Source: Candidatus Zhuqueibacterota bacterium
GTDB taxonomy: Bacteria > Zhuqueibacterota > Zhuqueibacteria > Oceanimicrobiales > Oceanimicrobiaceae
Assembly (NCBI GenBank): GCA_029262055.1
Contig: JAJDAD010000027.1
Span: 1 to 64,000, forward strand
DNA length: 64,000 nt
Direction of reading: 5' to 3'
Position numbers and translations under genes: made by a program. The notes beneath the pieces are model-generated. The model was not told the origin of the DNA, searched no databases, and saw only the letters and a program-made list of their open reading frames with translations. Position 1 is the stretch's first letter, and the number at the start of each line of letters is the position of its first letter. This document shows positions 34,505-43,478 of the stretch, one piece after another.

Positions 34505-37207
34505 ATGCCAGGACGTTACTCTAATTTCGTGTTTGTGGTGTTCCTTACATGCGCTGTCCTGTTGTCCCTGGCGGGGATTGACAAGAGCAGTGCCCAAATC
34601 CGGGAAGTCCGTGTTGCGCAAGGGGTTGGAACTTTGAATGAAGCCATAGATTCCGATACCACTGCCACCGGCGAGCGCGCTGGCGGCGACTCGACCACGG
34701 TATACGTGCTGGAAAGTGGCGGAATCTACCTTCTCAGCGGCTCGATTGAGAATCGCTTTCCACTGACCATTGTTGCAGAGGACGGTTGGACTGAGCGTCC
34801 GCGCCTGATTCCCGGAGTTGATGATGGCGGTTCATCGGGGCGCCCATTCCGGGCCAGAGGCGATCTAACTCTGCGTGGGCTGTACATAACCAATGAGGAT
34901 GAGCTGGGTGCGCGCAATACGCGGATTGTCCGAATCAGTGCGGACAGCATCAAGGTAAGTCTTGATCAGTGCCATCTGGACAAAGATGGCCAATCCGGTT
35001 TCAGGTTTGACAATGACTTTGTCAGTGTCTGGCTAACCAATTCGATCATGAGCAACATCGGCACGATGGAGTCACCGAACAATGGTCGTGGCTTCGATGA
35101 CCGCGGTAATCCCATCGATACTCTGTTTGTGGAGAATTGTACGTTTTATAATCTCACCAGCCGGGTCCTGCGCGATGACGGTGGGATCATAAACTACGCT
35201 CATTTCAACCACAACACTCTGGTCAACATCGGCCAGCGGGGCGTTACGTTTGGCGAAGTGGTGAGCGCATCGTTTACCAATAATCTTTTGATAAACACGT
35301 CATTTTTGGGTTCGGCTGCGCTTGGAGATCAGGAGCTTGCCACGGTGTCGGTCGATACGTTGTTGGATGTGACCAAGACCCAGACAGTGGACATCCGCAA
35401 CAACAATATCTACAACGGGGCCGCGGTCGTGGCAGCTTTGCCGGACACGGTGGATGCGCTGGTCAACTTTGGACCTTTGGCACAGTTCTACGTTGACCAG
35501 GGCGGCGCTGGCGCTACCATCATCTCTGATGCGACCGTCTTCAACAACGGTCCTGCGGCGCCGGTAGATGTGATAACGAGCTTCTTCGACCCGGCGGCAA
35601 CGAACATCGAAATGGACACTGCGGGCGAGCCGTTTGATTATTTGTATCCGAACACGACCGCCTCGTTCACCGGTTCCACGGCCGGGCAGCCGTTGGGCGA
35701 CCTGAACTGGTTTGGTCTTGATATCATCCCTGGTGGAACTCCGGCACCCGTCCACATCCGGGAAGTGCGCGTTGCGCAAGGCGTTGGGACTTTAAATGAG
35801 GCCATAGATTCCGATACCACTGCCACAGGCGAGCGTGCTGGTGGCGATTCGACCACGGTCTACGTGCTGGAGAGTGGCGGAATCTACATCTTGAGTGGTT
35901 CGATTGAGAATCGTTTCCCCCTGACAATCGTTGCTGAAGACGGCTGGACCGAACGCCCGCGCCTGATTCCGGGAGTCGACGATGGCGGTTCATCGGGGCG
36001 TCCATTCCGGGCCAGAGGCGATCTAACCCTGCGCGGGCTGTACATAACGAATGAAGATGAATTGGGTGCGCGCAACACACGAATTGTTCGAATCAGTGCG
36101 GACAGTGTGAAGATAAAGCTTGACCAATGTCACCTGGACAAAGACGGCCAATCCGGTTTCAGGTTTGACAATGACTTTGTCAGTGTCTGGCTAACCAATT
36201 CGATCATGAGCAACATCGGCACGATGGAATCACCGAACAATGGCCGTGGCTTCGATGACCGCGGTAATCCCATCGATACTTTGTTTGTGGAGAATTGTAC
36301 GTTTTATAATCTCACCAGCCGGGTTCTGCGCGATGACGGCGGGATCATAAACTACGCTCATTTCAACCACAACACCTTGGTCAACATCGGCCAGCGGGGC
36401 GTTACGTTTGGCGAAGTGGTGAGCGCATCGTTTACCAATAATCTTTTGATAAACACGTCATTTTTGGGTTCGGCGGCGCTTGGAGATCAGGAACTTGCCA
36501 CGGTGTCGGTTGATACGTTGTTGGATGTGACCAAGACCCAGACGGTGGACATCCGCAACAACAATATCTACAGCGAGGCCGCGGTCGTGGCAGCTTTGCC
36601 GGACACAGTGGATGCGCTGGTCAACTTTGGGCCTTTGGCTCAGTTCTACGTTGACCAGGGTGGCGCTGGCGCTACCATCACCTCTGAGGCGACCGCTCTC
36701 AACAACGGTCCTGCGGCGCCGGTAGATGTGATAACGAGCTTCTTCGACCCGGCGGCAACGAACATCGAAATGGACACTGCGGGCGAGCCGTTTGATTTTT
36801 TGTATCCGAACACGACCGCCTCGTTCACCGGTTCCACGGCTGGCCAGCCGTTGGGCGACCTGAACTGGTTTGGACTCGATATCATCACGTCAGTGGCCGG
36901 ACAGGATGGTGGTGGCGAACAGCCTGAGTCTTTCGGTCTGCTCAGCAACTATCCGAATCCCTTCAACCCGTCGACCAACATTGTGTATACCTTGTCCAGC
37001 TCGGCCACGGTTAAGCTGGCGATCTACAACATGTTGGGGCAAAGGGTGGTGACACTGGTTGCAGGCGAAGCACAGCTCTCCGGACAACACACTGTGCAGT
37101 GGGACGGTAAAGATGACATTGGCAATCCGGTGTCGAGCGGAGTCTACCTGTACAGAATCGAGGCTGGCGAGCTGGTGGAGACCAGCAAAATGATGCTGTT
37201 GAAGTGA
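34505..37207 (+). CDS. T9SS-exported protein with two near-identical beta-helix-like units
   Basis: 900 residues from ATG 34505 (AAGGAGGG ends 5 bases upstream). Signal peptide to about residue 31. Two units of about 386 residues follow, each starting IREVRVAQGVGTLNEAIDSD and ending LGDLNWFGLDII. They are almost identical. Each has a parallel-beta-helix look (VYVLESGGIYLLSGSI, FYNLTSRVLRDDGG, SASFTNNLLINTSF). The last 90 residues, from LLSNYPNPFNPSTNIVYTL to SKMMLLK, are a type A T9SS sorting domain. There are no obvious catalytic residues. A surface glycan-binding partner of the TonB receptor is my inference; I do not know a named family beyond DUF5123/DUF4957-like outer-membrane proteins. 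Confidence 0.8.
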   Translation: MPGRYSNFVFVVFLTCAVLLSLAGIDKSSAQIREVRVAQGVGTLNEAIDSDTTATGERAGGDSTTVYVLESGGIYLLSGSIENRFPLTIVAEDGWTERPRLIPGVDDGGSSGRPFRARGDLTLRGLYITNEDELGARNTRIVRISADSIKVSLDQCHLDKDGQSGFRFDNDFVSVWLTNSIMSNIGTMESPNNGRGFDDRGNPIDTLFVENCTFYNLTSRVLRDDGGIINYAHFNHNTLVNIGQRGVTFGEVVSASFTNNLLINTSFLGSAALGDQELATVSVDTLLDVTKTQTVDIRNNNIYNGAAVVAALPDTVDALVNFGPLAQFYVDQGGAGATIISDATVFNNGPAAPVDVITSFFDPAATNIEMDTAGEPFDYLYPNTTASFTGSTAGQPLGDLNWFGLDIIPGGTPAPVHIREVRVAQGVGTLNEAIDSDTTATGERAGGDSTTVYVLESGGIYILSGSIENRFPLTIVAEDGWTERPRLIPGVDDGGSSGRPFRARGDLTLRGLYITNEDELGARNTRIVRISADSVKIKLDQCHLDKDGQSGFRFDNDFVSVWLTNSIMSNIGTMESPNNGRGFDDRGNPIDTLFVENCTFYNLTSRVLRDDGGIINYAHFNHNTLVNIGQRGVTFGEVVSASFTNNLLINTSFLGSAALGDQELATVSVDTLLDVTKTQTVDIRNNNIYSEAAVVAALPDTVDALVNFGPLAQFYVDQGGAGATITSEATALNNGPAAPVDVITSFFDPAATNIEMDTAGEPFDFLYPNTTASFTGSTAGQPLGDLNWFGLDIITSVAGQDGGGEQPESFGLLSNYPNPFNPSTNIVYTLSSSATVKLAIYNMLGQRVVTLVAGEAQLSGQHTVQWDGKDDIGNPVSSGVYLYRIEAGELVETSKMMLLK
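34598..36890 (+). repeat. Tandem duplication, period 1,158 bases, inside the T9SS protein gene
   Basis: Unit 1 begins at 34598 and unit 2 at 35756 (386 codons apart), both at ATCCGGGAAGT. Long stretches, for example 34982-35400 against 36140-36558, differ at only a few third positions. That shows a recent duplication or ongoing gene conversion. The junction carries a short unit-specific linker (GGTPAPVH). Confidence 0.92.
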
Positions 37208-37511
37208 TCCTGCTCAATTCATGACGCGAGAGATGATGGCCGCACCTGCATTTGCGCATTATCCTGACGCAGGGGGCCATTGTTCTCGATCGAGCATTTG
37301 TTACGGTATTACAGAGTATCTTTCCGCACGAGACTGGCAACGGGTATATGGAGGCGTAAGCGACGCCGGCTCGGCTCAGCTTTATCCGGGTAAGTGAGAC
37401 GCAAAGCACGGGCGGCTTCCGCAAGTAGTGTCATTGCGCATAGCTGTTGCGACAGTGGTTCTTGGTGTGTCGTAATTTGGCTCAGGTGCAATAAGAGAAG
37501 GGAGAAATTGG
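37208..37511. other. Intergenic region before the beta-glucuronidase gene
   Basis: About 300 bases. GGGAG about 8 bases before the TTG start is the only signal I support. No clear promoter, terminator or gene. Confidence 0.4.
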
Positions 37512-39308
37512 TTGCTGTATCCACAGAATAATCGATGCCGAGCGGTGATAGATCTGTGCGGCTTCTGGGAACTTAAAGTCGACGCCCAGGCTATTGGACG
37601 TGAGAAGGACTGGCACAGTGGATTTGAGCCGGACGCCATTGTCGGCGTGCCCGGCAGCTGGAATGAGCAACTCGCGGAACTGGGGTTGATGAATTATGTT
37701 GGTCTCGTCTGGTACCAGAAACAGTTCTGTGTGCCACAGACATTGCAGGAAAAGACGTTATACCTGCATTTCGGTTCCGTGGACTTTCATGCCTGCGTCT
37801 GGCTAAACGGACATCTGCTGGGTGAACATCGTTCGGGCTTCTTGCCTTTTGAGTTTGATATTTCACCTTACTGCAATGAAGGGGACAACCGTCTGGTCGT
37901 CGCCGTCGATAATGTTCTTTCGCATGACACAATCCCGCAGAGCGCCTCTGCCGAAGATTTCCGTGCCTTTTCCAAAGAACGTGAAGAATCCTTCCCGCCG
38001 ACGGTATTCGATTTTTTCCCTTACGGCGGGATTCACCGATCAGTCAATCTCATCGCGCTGAGCAAACAACACATCACCTCAATTGAAGTTGGGACAGGTC
38101 TCGACGATGCCACGGGATCTGTCTCGGTCCGGGCTGAATACAGCCAAGAGGACGAACGCAATTGTGGTGCAAGATTGACCCTCAGCCTGGACGGCGAGAC
38201 CGTTAGAGAGTGGTCTGGTTCCGCGAATCAGGTGATGCAGGGTGTCACACTCGAAGTCAATGACTGTCGCCCCTGGTCACCGCAGGATCCCTGCCTGTAC
38301 CGGTTGTCAGTGCAACTATTTGACGGCGATTTGCTGCTCGACGAGTACGAACAAGACGTGGGTATCAGGCAGATAAGCGTGGAGGGACACCATTTATTGC
38401 TTAACGGCGAACCGATTTTTTTGAAAGGATTCGGCAAACACGAAGATTTCGCGATTCTGGGCAAAGGATTTTCGGCCGCGCTTGCAGCAAAAGACTTTCA
38501 CTTGATGAACTGGATCGGCGCAAACTCCTTCCGCGCCGCGCATTATCCGTATGCGGAGGAGGTGCTGCAACTGGCCGATCAGATGGGATTCTTGGTGATC
38601 GCCGAGTGTTCGGCGGTCAGCCTCAACCTGAAACATGTTACTGATAAAACGCTGGAAAACCACAAGCAGGCGCTGACCGAGCTTATTCTGCGCGACCGCA
38701 ACCATGCAAGCGTGGTCGCCTGGAGCATCGCAAACGAAGCCGGAATATGGCTTGAAGAGGAGGCGACCTCCCAGAAGGCGGAAAGCTACTGGCAGCAGAT
38801 TTACGACCACACCAAAGCCCTGGATGCGTCCCGTCCGATCACAATGCCGACTTTCTCCAAGCTGGGAAGCCGGGATTTCGGCAACAAGTATTGTGATTTT
38901 ATTTCGATTAACCGCTACTGGGGCTGGTACGAAGCTCCCGCCGACCTGCAACGTGCGGCCGAGATGCTGCGCGACGAGCTGGTTGCACTGTTCGAGCGCT
39001 ATGAGAAACCGATCCTGGTGTCGGAATTTGGCGCCGACACGGTGGAAGGCCTGCACGCAACCTACCCGCAGCTTTTTACCGAAGAATACCAGACGGAATT
39101 CTTGCAGACCTACTTTGATGTGATTGAATCTCTGCCGTTCACCATCGGAGAGCACATCTGGAATTTTGCTGACTTTCGGACACCGCAACATTTTAGGCGG
39201 GTGGTGTTAAATCGGAAAGGTGTTTTCAACCGCCAGCGTGAACCCAAGTCTGCCGCCTTCGCCGTCCGCCAGCATTGGCAACCCACGACACCTGAAAATG
39301 ACAAATAG
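37512..39308 (+). CDS. uidA: Beta-glucuronidase (glycoside hydrolase family 2)
   Basis: Releases terminal beta-D-glucuronic acid. 598 residues, close to E. coli GUS (603), TTG start, no signal peptide, so cytoplasmic. The sugar-binding jelly roll opens at VIDLCGFWELKVD and the Ig-like domain follows. The TIM barrel has the acid/base Glu409 in AWSIANEAG and the nucleophile Glu505 in PILVSEFGADTVEGLH. EEYQTEFLQTYFDVI, GEHIWNFADFRTPQ and the region around NRKG (Asn567, Lys569) also match. This N-x-K motif contacts the uronate carboxylate and marks true glucuronidases within GH2. It heads a group with two transporters, so it probably cleaves imported glucuronides or oligosaccharides. Confidence 0.93.
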   Translation: MLYPQNNRCRAVIDLCGFWELKVDAQAIGREKDWHSGFEPDAIVGVPGSWNEQLAELGLMNYVGLVWYQKQFCVPQTLQEKTLYLHFGSVDFHACVWLNGHLLGEHRSGFLPFEFDISPYCNEGDNRLVVAVDNVLSHDTIPQSASAEDFRAFSKEREESFPPTVFDFFPYGGIHRSVNLIALSKQHITSIEVGTGLDDATGSVSVRAEYSQEDERNCGARLTLSLDGETVREWSGSANQVMQGVTLEVNDCRPWSPQDPCLYRLSVQLFDGDLLLDEYEQDVGIRQISVEGHHLLLNGEPIFLKGFGKHEDFAILGKGFSAALAAKDFHLMNWIGANSFRAAHYPYAEEVLQLADQMGFLVIAECSAVSLNLKHVTDKTLENHKQALTELILRDRNHASVVAWSIANEAGIWLEEEATSQKAESYWQQIYDHTKALDASRPITMPTFSKLGSRDFGNKYCDFISINRYWGWYEAPADLQRAAEMLRDELVALFERYEKPILVSEFGADTVEGLHATYPQLFTEEYQTEFLQTYFDVIESLPFTIGEHIWNFADFRTPQHFRRVVLNRKGVFNRQREPKSAAFAVRQHWQPTTPENDK

Positions 39309-39326
39309 TAATCTGAGATACTGACC

Positions 39327-41027
39327 ATGCTGGGTATTGCACCAATTGACTGGCTTGTGCTGGCCATCTATTTTGTCGGAACCACAGCGCTCGGACTTTG
39401 GACCTATAGAAAGGTCAAGTCTTCGGCGGACTATTTCATGGGCAACCGCAGTTTCGGCAAGGTCTTGATGGTGGCCCAGGCGTTTGGCGTCGGTACGCAC
39501 ACAGATCAACCCGTATCGGTTGCGGGCGCTTCCTACACCAACGGTCTCGCCGGAATCTGGTACCAGTGGATTTACCTGTTTGCGACCCCTTTCTTTTGGA
39601 TCATCGGTCCGATATACCGCCGTTTGCGCTACATTACCATGGCCGACTTTTTCGAGGAACGCTACGGTAGATCCATGTCGGTGTTTTATACTTTGATTGG
39701 GACCCTTTACTTTTGCATGAATATGGGTGTGATGTTGAAGGGCACCGGCATCACGATTCAAGGCTTGACCGACGGAGTGCTCCGGGAAGAAGTGGTGATT
39801 CTGGTATCCACGCTTCTCTTTGTCTCATACGGCCTCGCCGGCGGCATCGTGGCGGCGGTCGTTACGGATCTGGTACAGGGCGTCCTGATTCTGGTCTTGT
39901 CTTTCTTGCTGATTCCGTTTGCGATTCACGCAGCCGGGGGAATGGGAGCCTTACACGCGGGTTTGCCGGAGCAGATGTTTAGCCTGGTTGCTCCGCAGGA
40001 GGTCACTCTTTTTTTTATCTCCATGGCGGTCCTGAATGCCCTCGTTGGCGTGGTCGTACAACCGCACCACATGGCGATTGGCGGGGCGGGGAAGACCGAA
40101 ATCGCGTGCCGGGCCGGTTGGACCTATGGGAATTTTCTGAAACGTCTCGCAACGGCGGGTTGGGCGTTTACCGGAATTTTTGCAGCATTCCTGTATCCCG
40201 GGCTAACCGAGGAGACACGCGAGCTTGCTTTTGGAATTACGGCAAAGAACCTGCTCCCGGTTGGCATGGTGGGGCTTATGTTGGCGGCTATGATTGCGGC
40301 AGTCATGTCCACCTGTGACGCCTTCATGGTGCATGCGTCGGCACTGTTTACACAAAACATCTACAAACCGACTTTCAAACCCAATGCGACCGATGACGAG
40401 CTGCTCAAGGTTGGTCGTTGGGCCTCGCTTTTCATCGTAGTCGGTGGCCTTGCTTTTGCGTTTTCGTTTGACAGCGTGATTTCCGGGCTGAAAGAGGCTT
40501 GGAAGGTTACTGCTTTCCTTGGCCTGGCTTTTTGGTTCGGCGTGAGCTGGCGGCGTGCAAATCGCTATGGGGCCTGGAGCAGCGCGGTGGCCATGGCGCT
40601 CATTTCGGTTTACACGGGTAATGTTCTGGAGTGGTCCTTCCCGGCACAGGTGGCTGCCTACCTGCCGGTCGGTATTGTCCTGATGGTCCTGGTGAGCCGT
40701 GTAACCAAATCCGAGCCGGAAGAGAAGCTGAATCACTTTTATGCCTTATTGGATACTCCCGTTGGCAAGGAAGATGCCCTGTTGCAAGCAGGCATCGAAA
40801 TAAAGCTGCAGGGAGACTCAAGTGCTCCTGCAAAGAGTTCACGATTTGAGAAATTCTTAAGCGATCCTGATGTCGACGACGGCTTTCTTATTGTGGACTT
40901 ATTCTCACTCAGATCGAAATTCTCGTGGAAACGGTATCGAACCGATATCATCGGGTTCGTAAGTGCGTCCATCTTGGCCTTCGTCATCGTGCTCCTGGTC
41001 ATGCTGGTGGCTCAAATTGGAGGTTGA
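39327..41027 (+). CDS. Sodium:solute symporter (SSS family), second copy
   Basis: 566 residues with about 13 membrane helices. It starts MLGIAPIDWLVLAIYFVGTT and shows SSADYFMGNRSFGKVLMVAQAFGVGTHTDQPVSVAG in the helix 1 to 2 region. It has GLAGGIVAAVVTDLVQGVL (helix 5) and GLMLAAMIAAVMSTCDAFMVHASALFTQNIYK, the SSF signature. It is not a close copy of the minus-strand symporter: the gating regions differ, so the solutes probably differ. Placed 18 bases after the glucuronidase and overlapping the next transporter gene, it is a good candidate for uronate or glucuronide import (inference). Confidence 0.9.
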   Translation: MLGIAPIDWLVLAIYFVGTTALGLWTYRKVKSSADYFMGNRSFGKVLMVAQAFGVGTHTDQPVSVAGASYTNGLAGIWYQWIYLFATPFFWIIGPIYRRLRYITMADFFEERYGRSMSVFYTLIGTLYFCMNMGVMLKGTGITIQGLTDGVLREEVVILVSTLLFVSYGLAGGIVAAVVTDLVQGVLILVLSFLLIPFAIHAAGGMGALHAGLPEQMFSLVAPQEVTLFFISMAVLNALVGVVVQPHHMAIGGAGKTEIACRAGWTYGNFLKRLATAGWAFTGIFAAFLYPGLTEETRELAFGITAKNLLPVGMVGLMLAAMIAAVMSTCDAFMVHASALFTQNIYKPTFKPNATDDELLKVGRWASLFIVVGGLAFAFSFDSVISGLKEAWKVTAFLGLAFWFGVSWRRANRYGAWSSAVAMALISVYTGNVLEWSFPAQVAAYLPVGIVLMVLVSRVTKSEPEEKLNHFYALLDTPVGKEDALLQAGIEIKLQGDSSAPAKSSRFEKFLSDPDVDDGFLIVDLFSLRSKFSWKRYRTDIIGFVSASILAFVIVLLVMLVAQIGG

Positions 41028-42294
41028 CATTCAAAACAGCGAAGCTGCTACCCGGCCCGGGCTCCGGCAAAGAGTAGCGATTTTTCTAGCGTCGATCGGC
41101 CCGGGGATCTTCCTCATCGGCTACAACATCGGAACCGGCAGCGTTACCACCGCGGCTTCAACCGGCGCCAAATACGGCTTGACCTTGCTCTGGCCGCTGC
41201 TTCTTTCCTGTGTTTTTACCTATATTTTGATCGTTACCTTTGGCCGCTACACGGCCATCACCGGCGAGACCTCGCTGCACAGTTTTCGCAAATACTTCGG
41301 TAGCGGCATGTCGGTCTTTGTTCTGGTTTCCGTGGTCTTTAGCGAATGGGTAGCGTTCATGGGCGTCATGGGGGTAGTCACAGAGGTCGTAAAGGAGTGG
41401 TCCCGGCCGCTAACCGCATCCGGCGATGGCATCAGTATGGTGATTCTGAGCTTACTGTTTGGCGGTTTGATATACTTCTTGTTCTGGCGTGGCCAGCATC
41501 GCTTTTTCGAGAATATTCTGCTGGTCTTTGTGGGCATCATGGGGTTGAGTTTTGTGCTGACCATGTTCATGGTGATTCCTGAGCCTGTCGCACTCATCAA
41601 GGGACTGGTTCCCAGAATTCCGCAAGAGTCAAACGCGGCCCTGTTGATCGCCGGGATGGTCGGGACGACGATGGGCGGAGTGCTCTATATTGTCCGGTCT
41701 ATTCTGGTGCAAGAAAAAGGTTGGACGGTTAACGACCTCCGTGAAGAGAAGCGGGACGCTTTTATTTCGTCTCTGCTGATGTTCATTTTGAGCGCTGCCG
41801 TTATGGCTTGTGCGGCCGGCACATTGTATCCTCGCGGTCTGGAAGTGGAGAGCGCCATCGACATGGTCAAACTGCTGGAACCGTTGGCTGGCCGATTTGC
41901 TGTTTCTATCTTTATTGCGGGTATTGTGAGCGCGGGCCTTTCGTCTCTTTTTCCACATATTCTGTTGGCACCCTGGTTGCTGGCCGACATACGGAATGCA
42001 CCGAGAGATATGACTCTAAAGCACAATCGTTTGATTGCCTTGTTTACCGTCAGTCTTGGGCTTGTGGTTCCGGTTCTTGGTGGACGGCCTGTCCTGATCA
42101 TGATTATTTCGCAAGCCATGGTGGCCATTGCGACGCCCGTGATCATCCTGTTGATGCTTCTGCTCCAGAATAAGGAGGATGTTATGGGAAGTTACCGTGC
42201 TTCGACAGGTTTCAACATAACGATAGGCGTGATCTTCTTGTTCACGGTATTCATGGCGATTGTCGGGATCATCGGGCTCAAGGGCCTGCTTTGA
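41017..42294 (+). CDS. Nramp-like transporter lacking canonical metal-site motifs
   Basis: About 425 residues, 11 predicted helices in a LeuT-type arrangement. The overall pattern (IGPGIFLIGYNIGTGSVTTA, AKYGLTLLWPLLLSCVFTYI, GETSLHSFRKYFG) fits the Nramp/MntH superfamily. The helix 1 DPGN that binds the metal is replaced by NIGTG. The helix 6 MPHN region reads TMGGVLYIVRS. It is therefore unlikely to move Mn2+ or Fe2+ and may carry an organic solute. I use TTG 41017, which overlaps the previous stop; GGAGG at 41019 could instead serve an ATT at 41029. The frame is open from 40963 inside the symporter gene, but that part is not family-like. Confidence 0.75.
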   Translation: MEVDIQNSEAATRPGLRQRVAIFLASIGPGIFLIGYNIGTGSVTTAASTGAKYGLTLLWPLLLSCVFTYILIVTFGRYTAITGETSLHSFRKYFGSGMSVFVLVSVVFSEWVAFMGVMGVVTEVVKEWSRPLTASGDGISMVILSLLFGGLIYFLFWRGQHRFFENILLVFVGIMGLSFVLTMFMVIPEPVALIKGLVPRIPQESNAALLIAGMVGTTMGGVLYIVRSILVQEKGWTVNDLREEKRDAFISSLLMFILSAAVMACAAGTLYPRGLEVESAIDMVKLLEPLAGRFAVSIFIAGIVSAGLSSLFPHILLAPWLLADIRNAPRDMTLKHNRLIALFTVSLGLVVPVLGGRPVLIMIISQAMVAIATPVIILLMLLLQNKEDVMGSYRASTGFNITIGVIFLFTVFMAIVGIIGLKGLL

Positions 42295-42413
42295 GCGCAG
42301 ATAGGCTCTCTTTAATAAACAGCAGTTGTGCCAACTGGGGCTGCTCGCTAATCAGTACGGGCCGGATCACCTGCCGAGAATCAGTTAGGACATACTTCTG
42401 AGGAGTAGACACT

Positions 42414-43166
42414 ATGGTGCTTCTGATGCAAGAAAAAGTTCTCGATCCCGGCCAAATAGAATTTTATGCCAAGGAAGGATATTTGATCCTTGAACGCCTC
42501 CTCAGCGAGTCCGAAGTTGACAGGCTGCGGAGCGAGGTGCTGAGCGTTCTGCGGCAAGTCTCCCAGGGGCAGTCGAAACTTCACCAGACCACACAATACC
42601 AGCGCGGCGGTGAGATTGATGCATTGGTAAACAATGCCGCAGTGCTGGGGCTCGCCGAACAACTTATGGGTGGGCCGAGTACGCTTTACATGCCGTTTGC
42701 TGCTGTTAAAAGTGGCGGCGGTGGCGGACAATTTCACTTTCATCAAGACAACCAGTATACTGAATTCGATGGCCCGGGCATCAACCTGTGGTTTGCCCTG
42801 GAGGAGATGACAACCCAAAACGGTTGCTTGCAGATCGTCCCGGGTTCTCACCTGGAGGGTACGCTGCCGTCGATCACTTCCGGGGACGGTGACCACCACA
42901 AGAAGATCACCGGGGAATCTGTGGACTGCAAGCCCATGCTTGCGCAAGCAGGCGATTGCATAGCGTTCACCAGATTGACGGTTCACGGCTCCGGGCCAAA
43001 CGTAAGCGGCCGGGACCGGGCGGCATACGCGGTACAGTTTCATCGTGACGATGTACGTATGCGCGCTCCTGATAACGATTGGCGTCTGTTAAAAGACAAC
43101 CCCCGCTGGTGTGTGGGCCCGCTTGACGATATCCAACCCGGGGTGCGTAACCGTGTATTCGAGTAA
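42414..43166 (+). CDS. Phytanoyl-CoA dioxygenase (PhyH) family Fe(II)/2-oxoglutarate oxygenase
   Basis: 250 residues, cytoplasmic. The iron facial triad is visible: HQD (His110, Asp112) in FHFHQDNQYTEF and the distal His191 in VHGSGPNVSGRDR. The Arg following it binds 2-oxoglutarate. ALEEMTTQNGCLQIVPGSH is the conserved middle block. PhyH proteins hydroxylate or demethylate small molecules; members in carbohydrate loci have no assigned substrate that I know. A GAGGAG ribosome site precedes ATG. It follows the Nramp-like gene and precedes the sugar isomerase-like gene, so oxidative modification of a methylated or amino sugar is possible (inference). Confidence 0.85.
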   Translation: MVLLMQEKVLDPGQIEFYAKEGYLILERLLSESEVDRLRSEVLSVLRQVSQGQSKLHQTTQYQRGGEIDALVNNAAVLGLAEQLMGGPSTLYMPFAAVKSGGGGGQFHFHQDNQYTEFDGPGINLWFALEEMTTQNGCLQIVPGSHLEGTLPSITSGDGDHHKKITGESVDCKPMLAQAGDCIAFTRLTVHGSGPNVSGRDRAAYAVQFHRDDVRMRAPDNDWRLLKDNPRWCVGPLDDIQPGVRNRVFE

Positions 43167-43478
43167 GGCTTATGCTTAGGGAGCCTCGTTTGGCTGCCGG
43201 CATTTTATTTGTAAGGTCATGCGGGTTGAGCATTACCGGCCCGGGTGAGCCGGAGTGGCTGTGGTTGATTGCCTATGTCCATAGGAGATACTTGAAGCTT
43301 ATTCTGAGCCATGGTGACTGATTTTTCAGCCAGGAACACCTCCATAGTACGAAGCGTCAGCGAATGGCAGAGGAGGTTAGGTCCGCGCAAGGAGAAAGGT
43401 CTGCAGCCGGCGTGTGAATGATGTTTAAATAACTGTTTTACGGTAGTATGCCTTAAGAATATGTGACTTTACAGAGCA
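43167..43478. other. Intergenic region before the TIM-barrel gene
   Basis: About 310 bases. I see no strong promoter consensus, terminator hairpin or small gene. Confidence 0.4.

Noticed and set aside
38394-39191. Long minus-strand frame inside beta-glucuronidase
   Set aside because: Antisense shadow of a highly conserved enzyme.
40963-41016. Upstream extension of the Nramp-like gene
   Set aside because: It lies inside the symporter coding sequence and reads as Ser/Trp/Cys-rich out-of-frame translation.
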